Shown here in pieces: positions 11,626 through 22,358 of a stretch of DNA of 64,000 nt. The stretch covers positions 468,277 through 532,276 of the forward strand of contig CANTFK010000270.1 in NCBI GenBank assembly GCA_947646735.1, given 5' to 3'. Below the pieces are notes generated by a model. It made no database searches. It had not been told where the DNA came from and worked only from the letters and a program-made list of their open reading frames with translations. Positions within the stretch are counted from its first letter, which is position 1. Each line of letters begins with the position of its first letter. The DNA comes from Peronospora farinosa (taxonomy: Eukaryota > Oomycota > Peronosporomycetes > Peronosporales > Peronosporaceae). A program made the translations under genes and the position numbers.

Positions 11626-12985
11626 CTTACGATGAAGGGAACCAATAAGATTTGCCAAGTTTGACTTGGTCACCATGATGTAACTTCGTAAATTGTTTAC
11701 TACCGGCTCAACTGACAGACCATTCACTATAAGTACCGCGGTCGGGTTCAGTGATATAAGCTCAAAACGTAATTGATCGCATCAACTTCAGCTGTTATCG
11801 AAAATTTCTCTCCTGGTGCGCAAATAAGTGATGAGGCGAGTAGAATCACGCTCAATTCACATAGCAGCTTATCTCGAACGCTTGTCTGCAGGTAGAGCTA
11901 GCACAATCTCGGCCAAACCCACGTTTGATCCCTTGTAAATCGATTTATCAATATGGGTCGATTTATTATAATGGGTCGATTTATCACTCGGAGTGGACGG
12001 GGTGCTTAGAGAACTTGCACGATCTACTTCTACGCCGACGCGGCATCGTTTAATGCCTACGAACAACGTTTTTTCTGTAGCTTGGGCGAGCCACTGCTCC
12101 ATAGCTGCCTTCACAGCGTTTTGCTTTATGTTATCGGAACCTTGCACAACGTCCACTATTCTTACGTGGCCATGTGTCAGATCCAAACAGAGCTGACCCC
12201 TTTTTTGGTTCACCCAAATGCTGTCGCAAAACTCTACCTCATACATGATACAACGTAGACAAAATTGTTGCATCCGAGGTCACTGCGAGCATTGTTATCT
12301 ATTAATTTTAAAGCACCAAAGCATAAGTTTATTGTAAGGAGTTATAAGTCACATGTAAGCGCACACACAATATCGTATACGTACATTCGCATTTTCTCCT
12401 AAGCTGTCCTTAAGAAGCCAAGGGAGTGTACCATCTCGGTACGAAAAGTCGGGTCTAAAGCTTACCTCAAACAAACATTCTTAATTGTAACGATCAAAAC
12501 ATGCCCGAATACGTACTTGCACAGCGCTGAAATGACACGTCCTCGCGTGTCATACGGCTTTTGTTGATAATAGCGCTCTCGTTTAGTCACCACCAACACA
12601 TCCGCTCTCTCTGAACCACCAAGATCGATCATACTAATCTTCGACGTATAAAAGTGTAAGTGTAGACGCATCTGAACTAGTCGTGAAACACAATCAAGAA
12701 GCAAAATCCGTCCTTCCCATCTTATCGCTCGCGCTGTGATGTGGAATTGAACTCTGTTTGTCTCAGAGTGATCGTGACATACTGCGTGCGAACATGACGG
12801 CGCCGAAGTCATTACGTTATCCATTTGTTGAATGCTGAAAATCCGTGAGCATCCAGGGACGTGACCTTTGATGAGGGACTTAGAGTTCGCTCGGTCAAGT
12901 ATGCTGCTGTAGCAGAGGAGATCCTTGTTAGCGTCCAGGAACCCTTGCACCAACCACTTTTGTAACTGGCTAAAAAATTACACAG
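11626..12985 (-). pseudogene. Kinesin-3-like pseudogene, motor-domain part
   Basis: The reverse-strand frame at 12953-12462 contains SKISMIDLGGSERADV, which matches the kinesin switch II / L11 consensus (SKISLVDLAGSERAD in KIF1-type motors). Upstream of it SAPSCSHAVC resembles a decayed switch I (SSRSHAV), and downstream RVISALCKYVFG resembles the 'GKVISAL' helix. The frame then breaks. A second frame at 12273-11869 (VQGSDNIKQNAVKAAMEQW) and fragments down to the copia border at 11626 may be further exons but are unrecognised. The P-loop region would lie to the right of 12986, where an inverted-repeat element begins. Spacing between switch motifs is abnormal, so a functional motor is very unlikely. 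The subclass is inferred from a short motif. Confidence 0.5.
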
Positions 12986-14430
12986 TTCGTTAAGTATCGA
13001 GTACTTCACTGGCAGGCCTAAATGGGTACGGGGTACCTTAGGCCTGCCACTTGGGTGAGCACATCAATGTGTCTCACCCTCGTGAATGTGATATCCATAG
13101 ATGGATTCACATGCAGCGAGAATGACGCCAGTTGGGACTGGGCATCATGGTGACGCTTCAGACAGACGTCACCTGCGAGCTTACATATATTTTAAGCTCG
13201 CACGTAAGGGTACGTTTTTAAAGAGACGCGTTTCCAATCTTTGCATAATTAACCAATCAGTAGTTAATTTTACATTTGGTTTAATAAATTAAGTATAAGT
13301 CAGTCTTGAATCTACTAAACATCGCACACTGCGCACTATGCTTCTCCGCACTAAGCTTCTGCGTGTCGTAAGTGTAGCTCTTGTCTTAGCAGTTCGTTGC
13401 GCGGTTTGCTTCAAAGCGACCGGCAACGGTTGGTACAGCGCTTCTTAGCGCCGACCAACACCACCACCACCGCACGCGGAGGCAAGACGGTATAACCGCT
13501 TATTGCGCTGCTTGAAGGTGTGCTCGCGTAGTATGTGGCAGCTTCATTACGAAGTGGCCGTCTACACCTTTCATGTCATTAATCTGCGTTTGGTCGTACA
13601 TGACGATCTCCTCTCCTTCAAAGTTGCGTTCTCATTTGTATGCAGCAGATCATAGAGCTTTTCCTCACAAACCTCGTACTATCTCACATGAACGCTCTTA
13701 GCTGTCGTCGAAACGTCCAATTCTCCGAACATAGCTATCTCGTCTCATCACACTTTAATTTCTCGGAGCATAGCTTCCCACATTGGTAGAAATAACTCCT
13801 TCCCATTTGCACTGTTGTCCTTCCCCCTAATATGCATTTTGTCTCTCCCGGTTTGTCCATTCCCTAAAAGGTACAGTTGAATCCTTCAAGAGCCGACACG
13901 ATGGTATAATGCCCAGCTTCGTTGTAGACGAGCGCTGTATAAGCTTCCACGTGCAACTAGCACACACACACCTTTGGTACAATGAGGAAACGGTTATATC
14001 GTCTTACCTTGCGTGATGTACCAACGTCCTTCAACTGTTGTCTGTCGCCTAAGGTAGTCACACAACGAGCTTAAATAAAAAACACTCGCTACGTCGTAGA
14101 AGCTGTAAGAACATTTTTTATAGAGCGTAGCGTAGAATATTTAAGACTGATTTATATCTAAAAACTAGCAACTGATTGGTATATGATTGAATGCCGCCCA
14201 TTCAGATGCGCATCCCTACGCTCGAGCTTAAATATATTCAAGCTCGCTTGATGACGTAAGTGACTGACGTCATTTGATAACGCCTACTCCTAGCTGGGCA
14301 TCATTCCATTATGTAAATACACCTACTTACGCAAGAGTGTGTCACATCGTGTGTCTCAGATCTTTAGTACTTACTTGCCCTTTTAAACCTGCCCGTTAAG
14401 TATGCGTACTTAACGGACGCGTGTAACATA
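12986..14430. mobile_element. Inverted-repeat (foldback-type) non-coding element
   Basis: The two ends are imperfect inverted repeats. CGTTAAGTA near 12988 pairs with the complement near 14425, and GGCAGG is shared just inside. Further in, GCGAGCTTACATATATTTTA (about 13168) pairs with TAAATATATTCAAGCTCGC (about 14236), and TGGGCATCAT occurs on opposite strands near 13139 and 14298. The inner blocks at about 13320-13520 and 13940-14120 are also inverted relatives. There is no long ORF. A related copy of the inner block lies at 40575-40830. It could be a foldback or MITE-derived element, or two head-to-head solo LTRs. Confidence 0.55.
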
Positions 14431-14460
14431 TGAACATTTACACCTTCCTCCTAACAAAGA

Positions 14461-15293
14461 TCTTCATTTTTTTTTGAAAACATCGCAACGGAGTTAAAGG
14501 AACTGCGAGCCGCCTTTGACGCGCCGCATAGTTCACTCGTCGTCACTCCACAACTGCCAGTGTTAAATACGCTTCGAGGATACTTACACAAGACGTTCTT
14601 ATGCCAACAAAATGGGACCGACATGATGGGCTGCCTGCAAAGACGCCCATCGATCCAAGCACCAACCAAACGCGCCGCGAAAATTCGCCGAAGACGCTAA
14701 GTGAATCTGTTGCAACGCTGACATTAATGTCGGACCATTAACAGAACACAGTAGTCCATCCTACTTGTCCAGTTTAGAGAAAAATCTATCTCGCATTGTG
14801 GACTACAATGAAAGCAATCCGCTGCCATGCCACATAGTGGTGATGAGCACAGCTTACGAATGGGGCATTCGTTCCCTAATGGTGAGGCAATAACCCTTAA
14901 GGAGGATTCCATGCTTTTACAAACTGTGGTTCAAGCCTCATCACCTGCGACAACGACCGCAGCGACTAGTACTGAGCGCGCTGCCTCATGGGTGCAGCTG
15001 AAGCTCAACAGAAGGTCGGCGATAATTAATCGTCCGCCTCATTGGAGACCAAGGCGCACCCACCAACGCAGGTGGAACCCGATAGGAGTGGCGAATACGC
15101 TCACCCACTCGCGGCTGCCTATCCTTCCGTCGTTCAGACGCAGGCGCAAAACGCTGCTCTGAAACGGCGGGCTTCGGAATTTCAGAGTCAAGTCTCGCGA
15201 CTGACTTCGGATCTTCAAGAGGTGAGGGTGAAGCGCCGTCAGGGGTATGACCGCCTGAAGCTTCGATTGGACCTTTTAGAGCGACTGAGGTGA
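14461..15293 (+). pseudogene. Unidentified coding fragments
   Basis: Three plus-strand frames look protein-like but are not continuous. From 14461 there is an open stretch including ELKELRAAFDAPHSSLVV. From 14827 a frame begins MPHSGDEHSLRMGHSFPNGE. From 15042 a frame to the stop at 15293 contains a heptad-like, charged stretch (QSQVSRLTSDLQEVRVKR) suggesting a coiled coil. The last resembles in composition the coiled-coil part of the antisense ORF of the neighbouring gypsy element (18118-18400), but I cannot align it by eye. No function is proposed. Confidence 0.25.
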
Positions 15294-15565
15294 GAGACCC
15301 GCGTCAAACTCTAAGTCCTCCTCGGTCCTGCGTCCTTTGCCGAGTTTACCATCGTCACCGGGAAGCATTTTACCTTCGGCTTCACTATCGGTCTCGTTAT
15401 ACCGATGCGGATATGTGATCCCTTGTGGATCAACATACCGATATAGACGACCCACGTAAAAAAAGGGGTGCGTCTTCATATACGGTGGGAGAGTGAGCCT
15501 ATAATTTAGGTCTTAAACCTCCTCGACCACCGTAAATGGCCAAATGAATCGGGGCAATAGCTTCG

Positions 15566-16565
15566 CAGTACCACTCCAGATGAATTAGAAAATTTGTTTG
15601 CAGTAGGGGAACCGAGTGTAAAATCGGGTCCCTCCATATTAAGTCGACGGTCATACATTGACGATATACTTGTCCCTGCCGAATCGTGGAGTTTAAGGCG
15701 AAGACCAGGTGCTGGGGGCGTTAACCGCTAGTATTATGCCTCGATAAAATGTAGACTCAATTCTGTCGTCAATTGCTCCCAAGAAGCAAGCCAGACAGGC
15801 GTTCGACCTACCAACACCCACAGTTGGTTCGAAAGAAGAACTGTATGTGATGAGTTTCGATGGGTCAGCCCGGGAGAAGCAAGGAGGAGGTTCCTGCAGC
15901 GCTATTGTGTGGAGACTTTCTGCATGGTCTATAGTCGAAGCTGCGTTCAAGGTATCTCGATAAGTCTTCAGTGAATGAGGCGGAATATGTTGCAGGGTTT
16001 TGACCTGTTGGAGCCAATGGAGCGACGGCGTTTGATTATTTGTGGAGATCACAATTTGGTTGCAAGACAGATGCGTGGAGAGGATAAGTGCAATGCTTCA
16101 GATTTATCCCCATTACGATCCAAGGCGTTGAGAAAGCTCCAGTCGTGGTCTACCCATGCAGTCTTACATGTGAAACGGGACTGGAATCAGAGCGCAGACC
16201 AGTTGTCCAGTGCGGCTTCACACCAGAAGCAAGGGGCCGAGTCGATACAGAAAGAGAGTGGCCAGGTCTAGAAACAGTCAATCGGATGCCAGAGGTGTTG
16301 GTCCATAGAGACCGGGGTCAGTCGGTCAAGTTATCTGCGGTGACGAGATCACGGCTCCCCGTCAAAATATCGTGAGAGGTCATGCGAGAAGATGTGGTAC
16401 AACAACTCCGGATGGATATGATCCGAGGTGCGCAAGAAGTAGAGAGCTGGATACGAGAGTTGAAATTATATTTGAAGGTAGACTGGAATGACCTGTCTGT
16501 AATCGGCTCGAACTTGCATCAAAATGTCGGTAGACTACGAGATAAGTGAAGAAGGACTGCTAGTG
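15566..16565 (+). pseudogene. Element Y RT and archaeal-type RNase H remnant
   Basis: Reads RRSYIDDILVPAESW (RT catalytic YIDD, about 15650), then jumps by deletion to a segment equivalent to the X tether region. It next reads ELYVMSFDGSA (start of the second RNase H, about 15838) and, after a frameshift, GFDLLEPMERRRLIICGDHN (about 15990-16060). From about 15992 to 16565 it is nearly identical to X (22359-22930 reversed). To the left of 15992 it is visibly more diverged. Confidence 0.8.
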
Positions 16566-17600
16566 TGTGGTGGAGTGGATTCTCAAAATTGTATGATGAG
16601 ACCCCAAACCACTCACTGTGCCGGACTACCGACTGTCGGAGGGGGTACCCCGATGCCGCGTATAAACCTTCTCTCACCTTGTGTACCCGTCGGCTGGCGG
16701 GTTGCACTCTTCGGAGGACTTGGTGACGATGTAGATGTCTGCCTTGAGGGAGGTAGACCTGGGGGGCCTCGAGTGGATATGCTTCACTCGGTAGGCCGGT
16801 AGGTGGCCACTCGATCGACCTTGTCGAGAGTGGACTTAGAGCCAAATTCTTCAGGGGCGCTTGTCGTCCCTGGCCTTTTCCTTCTGTTTCAGGGGTATTA
16901 ACCACCTGACCTTTACGTTGCTCCCGGACCTTGAGGTGAGGGAGACCGCTTCCGATAGCGGGTATGGGGGTGTTGCTACTCGAACGAGCTCACAGGCCAA
17001 ATATATCCTGGAGCTCTATTCGCCCTTGAACTTCGCTACGCGACTGTCTTCGACGGGGGGCCAAAATATATCCCTTCCCGGAACAGTGAGTAACTTAGAA
17101 CAAGTCCTTCTTGGGTGACGGAGTCGTGCCACGTAGATCGCAAATTGAGTAGTATTTTAATATAGTCCTATCCTTTCAACTCCTTTACTCTATCCTTGCC
17201 TGAGCTCTGATTCCTTGCGTCGACTGGTCTGATCCTTGTATTAACTGGTCAGGAGTAGCTGAACCCCGAGGGGCCGAGGTCGACCAATGAGGGACCGGGT
17301 CGACCAATGAGGGACCCAGGTCAACCAACGAGGGACCGGGTCGACCGATGAGGGACCGGGTCGACCAATGAGGGGCCCAGGTCTACCAATGAGCGGCCAT
17401 GATCAACTCCCTTCGGTACCGGTTAACCGGTACCCTGATACTGATTTTTCTTCGGCGGATCTTGCGGATTGTCCTCCACCAACGGTCGCTCCCCTTCGAG
17501 ACCCCTGTCTCTCTGGTCCCCTGTCCCTGACCCACGGCCTATACTCTGAATCCAACTGGAGTCCGGGACCTCCACATCACAAAATTAGCACTTCACCACA
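16566..17600 (-). repeat. 3' LTR of element X
   Basis: 1035 bp, nearly identical to 28605-29639 and to the inverted copy at 21325-22358. It contains a run of about six roughly 20-bp units built on GTCGACCAATGAGGGACC (17270-17400). An open frame reads out of it into the antisense ORF. Confidence 0.9.
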
Positions 17601-17646
17601 TCCGCCCCCTGCACTTGCTCAACCGTACAACGGATTGAGCACGCGC

Positions 17647-19497
17647 ATGTCTTCACTTTCTTCGTCACGTAGGTCCTTCACTGTCCCCTTTGTTGCTCAT
17701 CCACCTCTAACTCGTGTCTGTCCAGCCATGTCTTCCCCTGGTTCTGATCCACCGTCTGCTGACCCACCGTCCGCTGATCCACCGACTGAAGAGCCGACCT
17801 CGGTCGCCCCAGCGCCTTCAATCGCCCCTGGTTCTAACCCCTCATCTGCTGACCCACCGTCCGCTGACCGACCGTCGGAAGAGCTGACTTCAATCGCCTT
17901 CGCGCCTTCGGTTGCCTCTCCATGTAGAGAGGCGTCCTTGGCCTACCTTCCCGGGCCGGTGTCTTCGCCGTTGAGTGCTGCTGAAACTGTTGTCGTTCAC
18001 AGCTCTCCTGTTTCCACCGCTTTGCCTCCTGCCGAGACAGCAGATGCTCCTGTCACGCCGACCCCCATGGTTGACCGTCCGTCTTCTGTACCCGTCAACG
18101 TACGAGCAGCTCTGCGGGAATTGCAAGCTCTCGCGGACGCCCATTCCCGCCGCATCGAAGACTGCGAGGGTCGGCTAGGTGTCCTTCCCCCTTCGGCCGC
18201 CTTGTTGGCCACTCGTTGTGAGCGGTTGGAGGAGACACTGCGCGACAAATCCCGGCTGGTGGCCCAACTTCGCGAAGCTCTACAGCGCGAGACTGCACTG
18301 GTGGACCGTCTGCGATGGAAGGTCGACCACATCCGAAGCCGGTACTCGCTTCTCGCCGCAGAGCTCGACCATGTCGACTTCTCTGACGGGCCACCTCCGG
18401 GACCAGCTACTCCTTCGGCAGCTTCGCCCCCAGCCGCATGTTCCCCTTCGAGGCCGGAGAAAGCTCTTGGTAAACGGTCCCGGCGGCCGTCACCCCGGGT
18501 ACCCGCCAAAGCCTCCAAGCTTCCGAGGCCTGACGCCTCTGCGATACCACTTTCGGCGGTCTCTGGTGGTCGTTCCCCTGTCGTACTTGAGTCTTCGAAC
18601 GACGACCTCAGCGACGACAGCGAGACCCTTCGGGCGGCTCTGGCCAAGTCTCGTTCTGCTAGTCGGCGCCCTGCCAGTGCGAACCCTGTACGTCTTCCGT
18701 CGACGTCCACTCCTCCATCGAGGGCCACCTCGGCTACCGGCCTCTCGTTGAAACGGGCGATGTTCGGGACATCGGACTCGGAGACCGAGTCGTCTGCGGA
18801 GAAAAACAAGAGTGCGCCTACTGTCGCGGACAACACTTCGCCCCTTTTGGCCGACTCCAGCCTGCTTCCCAGAGACGCCATGATCCCCGGATACATGCAG
18901 TCGAAGACCTTCTCCGCCGCGGAAGTGACACCTTGGCCGGTCGACCTGGTCAATTCTTGGTGCATTGTAACAATGTCTCCCAAAGACTTGGTCGACCAGC
19001 TGGATCTACCTTGGGGTTGGTTCGTTCCTCCGGACGGAAACCTCGACCGCCCTCCCAAATGGAAGAAGTCTTTGGTGAACCCTCCAATGATCCAGAGATT
19101 GCTAGCGGCGGAACCTTGGGTGGAAGCTCGTGTTCCCATGCAGCCCGTTTCCTTCCGACCTGTTGGCTGGTTCGCCCAGTTGGCAGCGGCCTACATCCAG
19201 TTTGACGAAGAGCATAGTCAAGCTCTTTGGGAGGCGACCCACTGCTTGTGGATCTCCAAGAACCAAGCGCGCGCGAATTGTTTCCTCGCGTCCTACTACA
19301 ACGCGCGGAAGAAGCGTCGGAGTCGGGCGACTCGAGCGTGGCGGGAGGTGGTCGACCTTATCTTAATTGGGATGAGCAAGGGCCTCTGCGATCTCGACAT
19401 TTTCCTGGACCCCTTCTTCCGTCATCTTTTCGAACCCGCCGTGTGTTTTATTGGTTCCCTGTTCGTGAGAGGGGTCGGACCCGGTCGACCTGCTTGA
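17647..19497 (+). CDS. Antisense ORF of the gypsy element (unknown protein, 616 aa)
   Basis: A long uninterrupted frame on the strand opposite X gag-pol, between the chromodomain end and the 3' LTR. The open frame extends back into the LTR (to 17368), but the first Met inside the element is at 17647 and another, conserved in the Y copy, is at 17728. The N-terminal third is Pro/Ser/Ala-rich with PPSADPP repeats. A coiled-coil-like segment follows around 18110-18390 (LREALQRETALVDRLRWK), then a basic, Ser-rich linker. The C-terminal domain has conserved-looking aromatics (DLPWGWFVPPDGNLDRPPKW, EEHSQALWEATHCLW) and a basic NARKKRRSRATRAW stretch. Frames homologous to both the coiled coil and the C-terminal domain survive in Y at 31465-32328. 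I recognise no family. Position and orientation recall the antisense extra ORFs of some plant Tat/Ogre elements; function unknown. Confidence 0.7.
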   Translation: MSSLSSSRRSFTVPFVAHPPLTRVCPAMSSPGSDPPSADPPSADPPTEEPTSVAPAPSIAPGSNPSSADPPSADRPSEELTSIAFAPSVASPCREASLAYLPGPVSSPLSAAETVVVHSSPVSTALPPAETADAPVTPTPMVDRPSSVPVNVRAALRELQALADAHSRRIEDCEGRLGVLPPSAALLATRCERLEETLRDKSRLVAQLREALQRETALVDRLRWKVDHIRSRYSLLAAELDHVDFSDGPPPGPATPSAASPPAACSPSRPEKALGKRSRRPSPRVPAKASKLPRPDASAIPLSAVSGGRSPVVLESSNDDLSDDSETLRAALAKSRSASRRPASANPVRLPSTSTPPSRATSATGLSLKRAMFGTSDSETESSAEKNKSAPTVADNTSPLLADSSLLPRDAMIPGYMQSKTFSAAEVTPWPVDLVNSWCIVTMSPKDLVDQLDLPWGWFVPPDGNLDRPPKWKKSLVNPPMIQRLLAAEPWVEARVPMQPVSFRPVGWFAQLAAAYIQFDEEHSQALWEATHCLWISKNQARANCFLASYYNARKKRRSRATRAWREVVDLILIGMSKGLCDLDIFLDPFFRHLFEPAVCFIGSLFVRGVGPGRPA

Positions 19498-19870
19498 GGC
19501 CCTTCGGGTGTCGGATTCCGCGTGGCCGTGGCTCACCCAGTATCGTTTGTCTTCTGTGCCCCATCCTCGCGCTCTAGTTCCACGCCTCAAAAGCAAGTTT
19601 GTGCCATCCGTTTAGGTCTTCCCTTGAACATGAATCTTCTTTTCTCTTCGATCCTATTTTTTGTGCTTGTCCATCTTCTGTCTCCCCTTGCCATGCTATC
19701 CTTTGTTCTGATTGATCTTGGTAATCTGCCTCCTTTTGTTCTCCATTCTCTTATATCCCTAACGCTTAAAAGTTCAAGGCCGCCCCGCAGGCGGCCCAAG
19801 TCTTCCAACGAGGGGCTGGGCCGACCATTGAGGGACTCGGTCCACCTTCCAAGAAACTTGCTACCGCCGG
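19498..19870. other. Spacer between antisense ORF and chromodomain end
   Basis: About 370 bases where the antisense ORF and the pol frame converge. It includes GACCAATGAGGGAC-like motifs related to the LTR minisatellite (about 19800-19840). No gene is supported. Confidence 0.4.
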
Positions 19871-21324
19871 CTAGTTTTCATGGCTTTGCATTACTTCGAA
19901 GCGGTTATGGCTTGTCTTCTTGCGCTCGAAGTCTCGGAGTAAGGCTCCGCAATTCAGATCCACTTCGTCCACCCACGAGGGGTCAGGGTGTCCCTTCCAT
20001 TGCACGAGGAATTCTCGTTGTTGCCTCCCATACCGAGTCTTCTTGCCTGTACGACTCTCTAAAATTTCTTCGACTTCATACTCGCCCTCTTCCAATTCCC
20101 GCACCCAGCTGTCTTCTGGTAACAGACATTCATCGAAGTCGGTTCCATCCACTTTCAGCTCGCTGTTCGGTCGATCGGGGAACTCTCTGACGGGCTTGAG
20201 CTTGGAGATGTGCACGATTGGGAATAGTCTGTATTCTGTACCTTGTAACTCCAGACGTACCGCATGATCTCCAACTAACTCCTGGACTCGGAACAGTCCG
20301 TGCCATAGGTGGGCCAATTTTTTGGCATACCCCTCCTTCACTCGGTCCAAGTATAGCCATACCCGGGTCCCTGGCTGAATTTCGTGGCCGACTACCCCTT
20401 CATTTTGTGCTTGCACCCGAGCCTGACTAGCCGCCCGTAAATTCTCGTTGACTTGGTCTCTTGCTCGCTGATAGTGACTCTGAATCCGATATCTCCATCT
20501 CCGAGGTCCTGATTCTCGACGCCGATTGTTTACCACCGGTAACATAGTCTCAATAGTGGTCCTAGCATCCCATCCATGTACCAGATAGAACGGTGCTTCT
20601 TCACGTACTCTGTCTTAAGCCGTATCTAACGCGAACGTTAATCGTTCCGCGTATTCATCCCAGTCTCGCTGTCCCACGTCGGCTACGTACATCTTGAGCG
20701 ATCTTGTTAGATTTTGGACCATTCTCTCCGCAGTGCCGTTCGCTTGAGATCGGTAGGCCATGGTCGCTCTCTGACGTTGACCCACCATGCGACTGAAGGC
20801 TCGGAAAAAGTCCGACATAAACCCCGGTTCCCGATCGTGACGGATCGTCTCACTGGCGCCAAAACGGCGGAAAACACATACTTCATATCCCTCCGCTAAT
20901 GTCTGGGCTGTCCGTGACGCACTTGCTTTAGCCATCACATAACCTGTGAACAGGTCGACCCAGATCAGTAGTTCCGTATTTCCTTTATACGACTTGGGAA
21001 GAGATGGTATGTGGTCCATCGCGATAATTTGGAAGGGGTACGTCGCTTCAACATTCCCCCGGAGACTTCCCTTGTAAAGTGGGCCTCCCTTTCCCAGTCT
21101 CACAATCCATGCACTGACCCACATATTTCTGGACACTCCGGAACAGACCTCTCCAATGACAATTTCGTCGAATCCGATGATAGGTACGCCCGATTCCCTG
21201 ATGACCACCCTCCAAACTTGTATGATAGTGATGAAGAACGTCGGCCTGGAGGCTCAAGGGTATCACCAATCTGGCAGTTATGTCTCGGTCGTCTCCCTCG
21301 ATTCTCTGACCGGTGCAGTACACT
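19871..21324 (-). pseudogene. Element X integrase with chromodomain
   Basis: The frame leaves the solo LTR border at 21324 with YCTGQRIEGDD and contains the zinc-binding region (HHYHTSLEGGHQGIG ... CMDCETGK). The core has the D-D-E residues intact: MDHI, HDREPGF and TAERMVQ. A single stop at about 20615 (LDTA*DRV) separates this from the C-terminal frame 20545-19871. That frame has the GPY-like part (RVWLYLDRVKEGYAKKLAHL) and ends in a chromodomain (YEVEEILESR, EFLVQWKGHPDPSWVDE). Chromodomains direct integration into marked chromatin in chromoviruses. Apart from the stop, the change of frame at the zinc region and the solo-LTR insertion, the region is well preserved. Confidence 0.85.
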
Positions 21325-22358
21325 TGTGGTGAAGTGCTAATTTTGTGATGTGGAGTTCCCGGACTCCAGTTGGATTCAGAGTATAGGCCGTGGGTCAGGG
21401 ACAGGGGACCAGAGAGACAGGGGTCTCGAAGGGGAGCGACCGTTGGTGGAGGACAATCCGCAAGATCCGCCGAAGAAAAATCAGTATCAGGGTACCGGTT
21501 AACCGGTACCGAAGGGAGTTGATCATGGCCGCTCATTGGTAGACCTGGGTCCCTCATTGGTCGACCCGGTCCCTCATCGGTCGACCCGGTCCCTCGTTGG
21601 TTGACCTGGGTCCCTCATTGGTCGACCCGGTCCCTCATTGGTCGACCTCGGCCTCTCGGGGTTCAGCTACTCCTGACCAGTTAATACAAGGATCAGACCA
21701 GTCGACGCAAGGAATCAGAGCTCAGGCAAGGATAGAGTAAAGGAGTTGAAAGGATAGGACTATATTAAATACTACTCAATTTGCGATCTACGTGGCACGA
21801 CTCCGTCACCCAAGAAGGACTTGTTCTAAGTTACTCACTGTTCCGGGAAGGGATATATTTTGGCCCCCCGTCGAAGACAGTCGCGTAGCGAAGTTCAAGG
21901 GCGAATAGAGCTCCAGGATATATTTGGCCTGTGAGCTCGTTCGAGTAGCAACACCCCCATACCCGCTATCGGAAGCGGTCTCCCTCACCTCAAGGTCCGG
22001 GAGCAACGTAAAGGTCAGGTGGTTAATACCCCTGAAACAGAAGGAAAAGGCCAGGGACGACAAGCGCCCCTGAAGAATTTGGCTCTAAGTCCACTCTCGA
22101 CAAGGTCGATCGAGTGGCCACCTACCGGCCTACCGAGTGAAGCATATCCACTCGAGGCCCCCCAGGTCTACCTCCCTCAAGGCAGACATCTACATCGTCA
22201 CCAAGTCCTCCGAAGAGTGCAACCCGCCAGCCGACGGGTACACAAGGTGAGAGAAGGTTTATACGCGGCATCGGGGTACCCCCTCCGACAGTCGGTAGTC
22301 CGGCACAGTGAGTGGTTTGGGGTCTCATCATACAATTTTGAGAATCCACTCCACCACA
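21325..22358 (+). repeat. Solo LTR inserted in X pol
   Basis: A complete 1034-bp LTR, oriented opposite to X's own LTRs, sits between the second RNase H and integrase. The 4-bp duplication reads CACT on the plus strand at 21321-21324 and 22359-22362. Removing the LTR and one duplication restores the frame (ATG CTA GTG TAC TGC). There is no internal sequence, so it is the product of LTR-LTR recombination. Confidence 0.9.

Noticed and set aside
16519..16905. Repeated ORFs inside LTR copies (also 22019-22405, 28546-28944, 33363-33755, 34583-34879)
   Set aside because: All are the same LTR sequence read in one frame. Their recurrence reflects LTR copies, not a gene family.
17368..17646. N-terminal extension of the antisense ORF into the LTR
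   Set aside because: The same open frame exists in every LTR copy because it is LTR sequence. In the other LTR copies it leads into unrelated sequence, so it is not taken as the protein start.
17997..19139. 380-codon minus-strand ORF opposite the antisense ORF
   Set aside because: It is Arg/Ser-rich, mirrors the GC-rich antisense ORF in the complementary frame and has no domain character. Judged a shadow.
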